From contig NZ_JAHXRQ010000036.1 in NCBI RefSeq assembly GCF_019392335.1, positions 1 to 37,599 of the forward strand: a stretch of 37,599 nt of DNA, written 5' to 3'. The translations under genes and the position numbers were made by a program. This stretch comes from Mameliella sp. CS4. GTDB taxonomy: Bacteria > Pseudomonadota > Alphaproteobacteria > Rhodobacterales > Rhodobacteraceae. The notes below the pieces were generated by a model, which was given only the letters and a program-made list of their open reading frames with translations, did not search any database and was not told where the DNA came from. Positions 30,834-37,599 of the stretch are shown piece by piece. Within the stretch, counting starts at the first letter, position 1; each line of letters opens with the position of its first letter.

Positions 30834-31844
30834 ATGAGCCAACCCGTCCTCACATTCACAGATCGCGGAATCTATTGCCCCGCGGGCGATTTCCATATCG
30901 ACCCTTGGCGCGCTGTCGACCGCGCGCTGATCACCCACGGCCATGCCGACCATGCCCGCCCTGGCCACGCGGCCTACCTGGCGACGACAGGCGCCCTGCC
31001 CGTCATCCGCCATCGCCTGGGCGAGATCTCGGCCGAGGGGGTCGCCTATGGCGAGACGCGGCAGATCGGCAGCGCGCGCGTGTCCTTCCATCCCGCCGGC
31101 CACCTGCCCGGTTCGGCCCAGATCCGGGTCGAGGTGGAGGGTGAGGTCTGGGTCGTCTCGGGCGACTACAAGGTGGTGAACGATGGCCTGTCGGAACCGT
31201 TTGAGCCGGTTCGCTGCCATGCCTTCATCAGCGAATGCACCTTCGGCCTGCCGGTCTTTACCTGGCCCGGGCAGGCCGAGGTCGCGGCAGAGATCAACGC
31301 CTGGTGGGCGGCCAATGCCGCCGCCGGTCGCACATCGATGTTGGGGGCCTATTCGCTGGGCAAGTCGCAGCGCCTCATGTCCATGCTGGAGCCACAGGGG
31401 CCGATCCTGACACATGGCGCCGTCGAGGCCACGAACGCCGTGTTGCGCGCGCAGGGCTACCCGCTGCCAGAGACCCTCCAGGTAACGCCCGACACGGATG
31501 TGAAGGCGCTGAAAGGCGCCCTGGTCATCGCGCCGCCATCGGCCCTGGGCAGCACATGGGCGCGCAGGTTCGGCCCGGCCTCGACCGGCTTTGCCTCTGG
31601 ATGGATGCGTCTGCGCGGCATCCGGCGCCGCCGGGGCATGGACCGGGGGTTCGTCATTTCCGACCACGCCGACTGGCCCGGCCTACAAGAAGCGATCAAA
31701 TCCTCCGGAGCGGAAAAGATATATGTAACGCATGGTTACACGGAAATCTTCTCTCGCTGGCTGAACGACCAGGGCTATGATGCGGCCATCGTCCCGACAG
31801 AGTTCGGAGGCGAAGACGGGGCCGAGGGTGAAACCGCGTCATGA
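30834..31844 (+). CDS. Ligase-associated DNA exonuclease (metallo-beta-lactamase fold)
   Basis: A 336-residue protein with the metal-binding HxHxDH motif in ITHGHADHARPGH, then HPAGHLPGSAQI and SGDYK, and a C-terminal beta-CASP-like region ending FVISDHADWPGL. It belongs to the exonuclease that accompanies an ATP-dependent DNA ligase in a bacterial DNA-damage module. ATG 30834 is preferred to an upstream start inside the hydrolase. The next gene's ATG overlaps its stop (ATGA). Confidence 0.92.
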   Translation: MSQPVLTFTDRGIYCPAGDFHIDPWRAVDRALITHGHADHARPGHAAYLATTGALPVIRHRLGEISAEGVAYGETRQIGSARVSFHPAGHLPGSAQIRVEVEGEVWVVSGDYKVVNDGLSEPFEPVRCHAFISECTFGLPVFTWPGQAEVAAEINAWWAANAAAGRTSMLGAYSLGKSQRLMSMLEPQGPILTHGAVEATNAVLRAQGYPLPETLQVTPDTDVKALKGALVIAPPSALGSTWARRFGPASTGFASGWMRLRGIRRRRGMDRGFVISDHADWPGLQEAIKSSGAEKIYVTHGYTEIFSRWLNDQGYDAAIVPTEFGGEDGAEGETAS

Positions 31845-33433
31845 AACGCTTTGCCCGCCTTTTTACAGAGATCGACCAAACCACGAAAACCAGCGTAAAA
31901 ACAACGGCCTTGTCGGCATATTTCACGCAAGCGCCTGACGCGGACAAGCTCTGGTGTATCGCGCTGTTCTCGGGCCGCCGCCCGAAACGTGCGGTCACCA
32001 CCACCAACCTGCGGGAGTGGGCCGCCGAACGGGCCGGCATTCCTCTGTGGCTGCTCGAGGAATCCTATCCCATCGTCGGTGATCTGGCCGAGACGATTGC
32101 GCTGGTCCTGCCGCCACCGACACAGGCCTCGGACCACAGTTTATCACATTGGATCAATGTCCTGCGCGGACTTCATGAGGTCCCCTTGGTGGACCGGAAA
32201 CCCCGGATCCTTGACGCCTGGGACCAGCTCGACACCACCGAGCGGTTCCTGTTCAACAAGCTCATCACCGGCGGGTTCCGGATCGGCGTCAGCCGCAAGC
32301 TGATGACCCACGCCCTGGCCCAGGCCACAAAACAGGACGAGGCGGTGCTGGCGCACAAGCTGATGGGCGGATGGACGCCGGAAACCACCAGCTTTCACGC
32401 CCTGGTCGAGGCCGACGATCCCGCCGCCGACCAGAGCCGCCCCTATCCATTCTACCTTGCCTACCAGCTTGACGATGCGCCCGAAACGCTGGGCGCGCCA
32501 GAGGACTGGCAGGCAGAATGGAAATGGGACGGCATCCGCGGTCAGTTGATCCTGCGCGACCAGGCCCATCACGTCTGGTCCCGCGGCGAGGAACTGATGA
32601 CCGATCGCTTCCCCGAATTTGCCCGCGCCGCCGACTTCCTGCCCCCCGGCACCGTTCTGGACGGCGAGATCCTGGCCTGGGACGACGCGCAGCCCATGCC
32701 GTTCAGCGCGCTGCAACCGCGTATCGGGCGCAAGACCGTACCGAAAAAGCTGCTGCGCGAGGCGCCGGTGATCCTGCTGGCCTACGACCTGCTGGAGGAC
32801 AAGGGAGAGGACATGCGCCACCAGCCGCTGGCGACCCGCCGCGCCCGGCTGGATGCCATACTGCGCGACCTGCCGGGAGACGCCCCGGTCCAGGCCTCGC
32901 CCACAGTGTCTTTCGACACCTGGGTCGATCTCGCCCAGACACGCGCCAAGGCCCGCGACCACCGCGCCGAGGGGCTGATGCTGAAACGCCGCGACAGCGC
33001 CTACCTGTCAGGCCGCAAGAAGGGCGATTGGTGGAAATGGAAGCTCGACCCGCTGACCGTTGACGCGGTGATGATCTATGCCCAGCAAGGCCACGGTCGC
33101 CGCGCCAACCTGTTTACCGACTTCACCTTCGCCGTCTGGCAGGGCAACGAGCTGATCCCCTTTACCAAGGCCTATTCAGGACTCACGGACAAGGAGTTCG
33201 ACGAAATCACGGCCTGGGTGCGCAAGAACACCCAGCAACGGTTCGGCCCCGTTCGGCAGGTCCGCCCCGAACATGTCTTCGAGATCGCCTTTGAAGGCAT
33301 CCAGCCCAGCCCGCGCCACAAGTCGGGCCTCGCCCTGCGATTTCCGCGCATGTCCCGCTGGCGTAACGACAAATCCCCGCAAGAGGCCAACACGCTGGAC
33401 GACCTGAGGGCGCTCCTGGCAGCCTACGGCTGA
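31841..33433 (+). CDS. ATP-dependent DNA ligase
   Basis: A 530-residue ligase with an N-terminal DNA-binding domain, the adenylation domain with motif I EWKWDGIRG (catalytic K228), VLDGEILAW as motif III, and an OB-fold with GDWWKWKLDPL (motif V). It seals nicks with ATP rather than NAD. Coupled with the exonuclease by a four-base overlap, it forms the ligase-associated DNA-repair pair; the usual Lhr-type helicase and phosphodiesterase partners are not in the window. Confidence 0.95.
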   Translation: MKRFARLFTEIDQTTKTSVKTTALSAYFTQAPDADKLWCIALFSGRRPKRAVTTTNLREWAAERAGIPLWLLEESYPIVGDLAETIALVLPPPTQASDHSLSHWINVLRGLHEVPLVDRKPRILDAWDQLDTTERFLFNKLITGGFRIGVSRKLMTHALAQATKQDEAVLAHKLMGGWTPETTSFHALVEADDPAADQSRPYPFYLAYQLDDAPETLGAPEDWQAEWKWDGIRGQLILRDQAHHVWSRGEELMTDRFPEFARAADFLPPGTVLDGEILAWDDAQPMPFSALQPRIGRKTVPKKLLREAPVILLAYDLLEDKGEDMRHQPLATRRARLDAILRDLPGDAPVQASPTVSFDTWVDLAQTRAKARDHRAEGLMLKRRDSAYLSGRKKGDWWKWKLDPLTVDAVMIYAQQGHGRRANLFTDFTFAVWQGNELIPFTKAYSGLTDKEFDEITAWVRKNTQQRFGPVRQVRPEHVFEIAFEGIQPSPRHKSGLALRFPRMSRWRNDKSPQEANTLDDLRALLAAYG

Positions 33434-33533
33434 CGGGAATGCCACATCAGGACCAATGTCCGGTTTTCCCGACTGGCAGCACAAGGGACGTTGTGGGTAC
33501 ATGGCCCGGTACTCTGAACTGGACCTTGCCGAC

Positions 33534-34400
33534 ATGCTCCGCCCTCTCCTGCTCTGCCTCGGGCTTATCGCGCCCGCTGCCGCACATGCGCAGTCCTTCG
33601 ACATCGAGGGGAGCGTGGCCATCAGTGCCCATGACTACCGCAATCTGTCCGGCATCGGTGTGATCGACGCCACCGCGTCGATCCCGCTCAGCCGCGATTA
33701 TCCGCTGGCCTTGGAATTTGGCACCTATCTCTTCGGACTGGACGGCAAGCGCCCGCACGAGACCTATGTTGCCTTCGCCTGGAATGACACCTGGCGCGCC
33801 GGCGTCGTGCGCCCAGCCTATGACCAGCTTCTGCCCTCGGTCTTTGCCCGCGCCGCGCCCTACCTGGCCTATGAGCGCGCAGAGTACAGCCGCGCCCACG
33901 CCACGGTCGAGGCCATGCGCCGCACCGCCGTGCCCTGGGGCCTGTCCTGGCAGCAGAGCTTTGGCCAAACCGATGTGGCGGTGTCGCTGCACGACGCGGT
34001 CAAGGGCAGCTTTCGCGCCGCCTCTGTCGCGGTGACCTACAACGGCGATGGCTGGCAACTGGCGGGCGCGGTGGAAACCGTGACCTCTCGCACGATGGAT
34101 CACCACGGCATCAACGCCAAACTGGGCGCGCGGTTCGACATCGGCCGGGCGGATTTCGGCGTGACCTGGCTACACCCCGAGGTCAACGACAAGCCCGACG
34201 CAATTGCGCTGGACCTCGTCTTTCCCGTCAGCACGAAACTGGACATGATGGCCTTTGGCGAGTTCACAGATGGCGCCAAGGACGACGCCTATGGCATCGC
34301 GCTGGATTACAAGCTGCGCCCCGATACCAGCGTCCTTTTTGCCGCCACCGACGGACGCGGTGGCAGCGCTGTTCACCTGACGCTTGAACGGCGGTTCTGA
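33534..34400 (+). CDS. Outer-membrane beta-barrel protein
   Basis: About 288 residues. A signal peptide (MLRPLLLCLGLIAPAAAHA) is followed by amphipathic beta strands with many aromatic residues and a C-terminal LERRF ending in Phe, the outer-membrane insertion signature. Small for a porin, possibly an 8-14-stranded barrel. An ATG at 33501 would lengthen the N-terminus by 11 residues; neither start has a strong ribosome site. Specific substrate unknown. Confidence 0.65.
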   Translation: MLRPLLLCLGLIAPAAAHAQSFDIEGSVAISAHDYRNLSGIGVIDATASIPLSRDYPLALEFGTYLFGLDGKRPHETYVAFAWNDTWRAGVVRPAYDQLLPSVFARAAPYLAYERAEYSRAHATVEAMRRTAVPWGLSWQQSFGQTDVAVSLHDAVKGSFRAASVAVTYNGDGWQLAGAVETVTSRTMDHHGINAKLGARFDIGRADFGVTWLHPEVNDKPDAIALDLVFPVSTKLDMMAFGEFTDGAKDDAYGIALDYKLRPDTSVLFAATDGRGGSAVHLTLERRF

Positions 34401-34415
34401 TCCCGCCCCCTTTGT

Positions 34416-34435
34416 CCCGGCCCACCAGGGCCGGG
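34416..34435. terminator. Hairpin between convergent genes
   Basis: CCCGGCCC and GGGCCGGG form a perfect 8-bp stem around ACCA. There is no T-run on either side, so it is a structural end rather than a classic intrinsic terminator. Confidence 0.45.
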
Positions 34436-34451
34436 TCAGCCACGCTGGACC

Positions 34452-35426
34452 TCAGCCGCAGGACGCGTCGAAACCGATCATGCCCTCGCCGATCCCGGTA
34501 ACGCGAAGCGTGCAGGACCGGTCCCCCACATCGACACCCAGACTGCTGTCGGCGGCGACACGCTGGGTCTGAACCCCGTTCACGGCAATCCGCGCTTCCT
34601 GGGCGTCGCTGTTCACGCTGGACACGAAGACGCGCAAGGCACCGTCGGCAAGGCTGACCGTGTGCCCCGGCATCACGCCGTTGTCGGGCGCCTTGACGGT
34701 TGCTGCGGGCGGGATCACCCCGCAGTCAGAGCCAAGCGTCACGCCCCGCGCGCTCATCGACGCGACCGTGACCGTACAGTCCCGGCCGTCCATGGACACG
34801 GCGGTCGATCCTCCCGCCCCCAGTGTCACCAAGGCGCCGTTCACCGACAGCCGCACGGACCCGCCATCAGCATCGATCCGCGACACAAAGGCCCGCACCG
34901 CACCGTCGGCAAAAAGCGCGGTATCCCCGACGCCCAACACATCGGCGGACGCCATACCGCTGTCAGGTTCCGGCACCTCCGCCGCATCAGGCCCTGCATC
35001 GGCCGGCGCGGCCACCGCAGCGGCCGCCACCCGGGTGGTTTTCTCGATCCCCTTCGACAGGTCCGCCAGAGACGCCTTGATTGTCTCGGCTTGGGCCGCC
35101 GAGGTCTTGGCAATGTCGTCGCCCAGCTTGGTCCTCAGGTCGTCCAGCTTGGTGGTCATCTCCTTGGACAGGCCCGTCGTCAGGGCGGTCATGTCCGGCG
35201 CGTTCTCGGCCAGCCCGGTTTCCAGCGCGTCCAGCCGTTTTTGCAGGGCGGCCAGCTGTTCCTCATGCGCCTTGGCGGCCTTTTCGGCCGCCTCCTGCGC
35301 GGGCACCACGGTGTCATCGATGACCTTGCGCAGGTCTGCGGGGCTGTCCGACCCGCTGAAGGCGACGCCGGCCAGAACCCCGATCACAAGGCCGCCCGCA
35401 CCCAAAAGCAGTGAAGCATTCGACAT
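34452..35426 (-). CDS. Membrane-anchored coiled-coil protein with duplicated C-terminal domain
   Basis: A 324-residue protein with one N-terminal membrane helix (about 4-22), a coiled-coil region (about 30-135, AEKAAKAHEEQLAALQKRLD) and an Ala/Pro linker. Two similar domains of about 75 residues each follow (about 170-245 and 250-324). Both have a GDTALFADGAVRAFVS / GHTVSLADGALRVFVS start and an end with GVTLGSDCG / GMIGFDASCG, so they arose by duplication. Each has two Cys in equal positions. ATG 35426 has GGGAGGAG seven bases upstream. Function unknown; a periplasmic role is inferred. Confidence 0.75.
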   Translation of the reverse strand: MSNASLLLGAGGLVIGVLAGVAFSGSDSPADLRKVIDDTVVPAQEAAEKAAKAHEEQLAALQKRLDALETGLAENAPDMTALTTGLSKEMTTKLDDLRTKLGDDIAKTSAAQAETIKASLADLSKGIEKTTRVAAAAVAAPADAGPDAAEVPEPDSGMASADVLGVGDTALFADGAVRAFVSRIDADGGSVRLSVNGALVTLGAGGSTAVSMDGRDCTVTVASMSARGVTLGSDCGVIPPAATVKAPDNGVMPGHTVSLADGALRVFVSSVNSDAQEARIAVNGVQTQRVAADSSLGVDVGDRSCTLRVTGIGEGMIGFDASCG

Positions 35427-35432
35427 GTTGAA

Positions 35433-35443
35433 ATCTCCTCCCT
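35433..35443 (-). promoter_or_regulatory. Ribosome-binding site complementary to the sRNA loops
   Basis: On the minus strand CAGGGAGGAGA precedes ATG 35426. Ten of its bases (CAGGGAGGAG) are perfectly complementary to CTCCTCCCTG, the 3' half of the loop in most hairpins of the 9061-9703 array. It is a direct match in sequence; an interaction is inferred. Confidence 0.5.
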
Positions 35444-35599
35444 GAATTCGATTGTTGTTTCTTCCCTGGGGAAAGCTTAGCCAGACTCCCCCGACGATCC
35501 GAAATCTTTTCTGCGTCAACCCCTCCAAAAATATGGGGCGCCGGTTGCCTTCGCGCGGGCGCGCCCCCTATGTGAAGGGAAACGACAAGAGGGTTCCCC

Positions 35600-37423
35600 A
35601 TGCACACGTTCGCCAAAACACCGCTTTTCGACGCCAACGCCAGTGCCGGGGGCAAGAACCTCGGCGATCTGCCCGAATGGGATCTGACCGATCTCTACGC
35701 CTCCCCCGACGCGCCCGAACTGAAACGCGATCTCGACTGGCTCGAAGAGGCCTGCCGCAGCTTTGCCGAGGATTACGAAGGCAAGCTGGACACGCTGGAC
35801 GCCGACGCCTTCCTGACGCTGGTGCAGCGGAATGAGCGGATCTCGACCATCGCCGGGCGCATCATGTCCTTTGCGGGCCTGCGCTACTACCAGCTGACCA
35901 CCGATGCCGAGCGCGCCAAGTTCCTGTCCGACTGCCAGGAAAAGATCACCAATTACACCACCCCGCTGGTCTTCTTCTCGCTCGAGGCCAACCGCCTGGG
36001 TGACGACCACTACGAAACGCTCTTTGCCGCCAACGCCGACCTGAACCGCTACAAACGCGCCTTTGACCGGATGCGCGCCATGAAGCCCTACCAGCTGTCG
36101 GATGAGCTGGAGAAATTCCTGCACGATCTCGGCGTCGTCGGCGACGCCTGGGAGCGGCTGTTCGATGAGACCATCGCCGGGCTGACCTTCGAGGTGGACG
36201 GCGAGGAACTGAACATCGAGGGCACGCTGAACCTGTTGACCGAGCAGGACCGCGACACGCGTGAGGCCGCAGCCCGTGAACTCGCCCGCGTCTTTGCCGA
36301 GAACCTGCGCACCTTCGCCCGCGTGCACAACACGCAGACCAAAGAGAAAGAGGTGCTGGACCGCTGGCGCGGGATGCCCACGGCCCAGACCGGCCGCCAC
36401 CTGTCGAACGACGTCGAACCCGAGGTGGTCGAGGCTCTGCGCAACGCCGTCGTCGACGCCTACCCGCGCCTTAGCCATCGCTACTACGAGCTCAAGCGCA
36501 AGTGGCTGGGCCTGGACGTGATGCAGGTCTGGGACCGCAATGCGCCGCTGCCGATGGAGGCCACCCGCACCGTCACCTGGGACGAGGCGCGCGAAACGGT
36601 GATGAACGCCTACACCGCCTTCGACCCCCGCATGGGAGAGATCGCGACCCCCTTCTTCGACAAGGGGTGGATCGACGCGGCGGTGAAACCGGGCAAGGCC
36701 CCGGGCGCCTTCGCCCATCCCACCGTGACCGAGGTGCACCCCTACGTCATGCTCAACTACCTGGGCAAACCGCGTGACGTGATGACCCTGGCGCATGAGC
36801 TGGGCCACGGCGTGCACCAGGTGCTGGCGGCGGGACAGGGCGAGATGCTGTCGTCAACGCCGCTGACACTGGCGGAAACCGCCAGCGTGTTCGGCGAGAT
36901 GCTGACCTTCCAGCGCATGCTGGAGAACGCCAAGGACGATGCCGAGCGCAAGGTCCTCTTGGCGGGCAAGGTCGAGGACATGATCAACACCGTGGTCCGC
37001 CAGATCGCCTTCTACGACTTCGAATGCAAGCTGCACGAGGCCCGTCGCGGCGGCGAGCTGACACCGGACGACATCAACGCGCTCTGGATGTCGGTGCAAG
37101 CGGAAAGCCTCGGCGGCGGTTTCGAGTTCATGGAGGGCTACGAGACCTTCTGGTGCTACATCCCGCACTTCGTTCACTCGCCCTTCTACGTCTACGCCTA
37201 TGCCTTTGGCGACGGGCTGGTGAACGCTTTGTATGCCGCCTACCAGGAGGCGCCCGAAGGGTTCCAGGACAAGTATTTCGACATGCTCAAGGCGGGCGGA
37301 TCGAAACACCACAAGGACCTGCTGGCGCCCTTCGGACTGGACGCCAGCGACCCGAAGTTCTGGGACAAGGGGCTGAGCATGATCGAAGGATTCATCGATC
37401 AGCTGGAGGCGATGGAGGGGTGA
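35600..37423 (+). CDS. pepF: Oligoendopeptidase F
   Basis: A 607-residue M3-family zinc metallopeptidase with the HEXXH site as HELGH at 399-403 and the third ligand Glu about 25 residues later in AETASVFGEM. It is cytosolic and cuts peptides of roughly 6-20 residues. The N-terminal PF-type helical domain (about 20-150) is present and the length is normal. It is divergent from the coiled-coil protein gene. Confidence 0.95.
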   Translation: MHTFAKTPLFDANASAGGKNLGDLPEWDLTDLYASPDAPELKRDLDWLEEACRSFAEDYEGKLDTLDADAFLTLVQRNERISTIAGRIMSFAGLRYYQLTTDAERAKFLSDCQEKITNYTTPLVFFSLEANRLGDDHYETLFAANADLNRYKRAFDRMRAMKPYQLSDELEKFLHDLGVVGDAWERLFDETIAGLTFEVDGEELNIEGTLNLLTEQDRDTREAAARELARVFAENLRTFARVHNTQTKEKEVLDRWRGMPTAQTGRHLSNDVEPEVVEALRNAVVDAYPRLSHRYYELKRKWLGLDVMQVWDRNAPLPMEATRTVTWDEARETVMNAYTAFDPRMGEIATPFFDKGWIDAAVKPGKAPGAFAHPTVTEVHPYVMLNYLGKPRDVMTLAHELGHGVHQVLAAGQGEMLSSTPLTLAETASVFGEMLTFQRMLENAKDDAERKVLLAGKVEDMINTVVRQIAFYDFECKLHEARRGGELTPDDINALWMSVQAESLGGGFEFMEGYETFWCYIPHFVHSPFYVYAYAFGDGLVNALYAAYQEAPEGFQDKYFDMLKAGGSKHHKDLLAPFGLDASDPKFWDKGLSMIEGFIDQLEAMEG

Positions 37424-37429
37424 CGCCAC

Positions 37430-37599
37430 ATGCTGACAATTGCAGAAGGCGCGGAGGCTTTCTTGGTTCGCCGAGAAGCCGATCCGCGTCTTTTCGCAGT
37501 CAACTTTCGGAACTGCCTAATCGGGAGTGTCCTGAAGTCTGTGTATCTGTCCCGGTCCATGCGGTTTCAGATACTCAAGCGTCGAAGCGCTCGCCGAAC
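37430..37599 (+). CDS. Start of a possible gene, runs off the right edge
   Basis: An open frame of 56 codons begins with ATG six bases after pepF, with GGAGGGG nine bases upstream, and stays open to the window end. It reads MLTIAEGAEAFLVRREADPR with an Arg-rich end (RFQILKRRSARR). Its GC is lower than that of pepF. Nothing is recognised and the frame may be chance. Confidence 0.3.
   Translation, partial: MLTIAEGAEAFLVRREADPRLFAVNFRNCLIGSVLKSVYLSRSMRFQILKRRSARR

Overview
The window is chromosomal DNA from a high-GC alphaproteobacterium, most probably a marine Rhodobacteraceae (Roseobacter-group) species. The evidence is GC-rich coding with alphaproteobacterial gene clusters (dacC-tmk-holB; helicase/S4/fdxA/carD), a SAM-II riboswitch in front of metZ, and a DUF1127 gene followed by an array of CCTCCTCCC-loop small RNAs of the CcsR or 'cuckoo' type known from Rhodobacter. 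No rRNA genes and no CRISPR are present.

Left edge (1-811): the end of a probable IS5-family element has truncated a serine recombinase. Three 13-bp tandem repeats and a tRNA-Ser(UGA) follow, which looks like the worn end of an island at a tRNA gene. From 1037 to 7045 the window holds a SPOR-domain lipoprotein, then a cell-wall/DNA-synthesis operon (dacC, tmk, holB) with overlapping start and stop codons. Between them sits a foreign-looking 2-kb module: a small secreted ten-cysteine protein divergent from a secreted protein ending in a bulb-type (mannose-lectin-like) domain. A 14-bp direct repeat that is half of a terminator flanks the module on both sides.

Middle (7046-13961): after a non-coding stretch with GTTTTGTAC repeats come mrp/apbC and, divergently, a DUF1127 gene. 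The DUF1127 gene is followed at once by 13 hairpins that all present a CTCCTCC-type anti-Shine-Dalgarno loop. Twelve of them form six two-hairpin sRNA units with a period of about 105 bp, ending in a strong terminator. valS and an unrecognised small gene follow.

Right half: on the minus strand lie a thiamine-diphosphate decarboxylase-like enzyme coupled to a TrkH potassium transporter, a small DUF1127-like protein, folE2 with a candidate operator, and metZ behind a SAM-II riboswitch. On the plus strand are an alpha/beta hydrolase and a KefB-type antiporter with a small membrane protein. Then on the minus strand come carD, fdxA, an S4 protein, a large SUPV3L1-type helicase and a TPR protein; a decayed RTX-type gene lies on the plus strand between carD and fdxA. 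An SCP2/hydrolase pair, a DNA-repair pair (beta-CASP-like exonuclease plus ATP-dependent DNA ligase), an outer-membrane-barrel protein, a membrane-anchored coiled-coil protein with a duplicated C-terminal domain, and pepF complete the window.

The most notable element is the enlarged sRNA array at 9061-9743. A gene in the same window (34452-35426) has a ribosome-binding site complementary over ten bases to the array's loops, so it is a candidate target.
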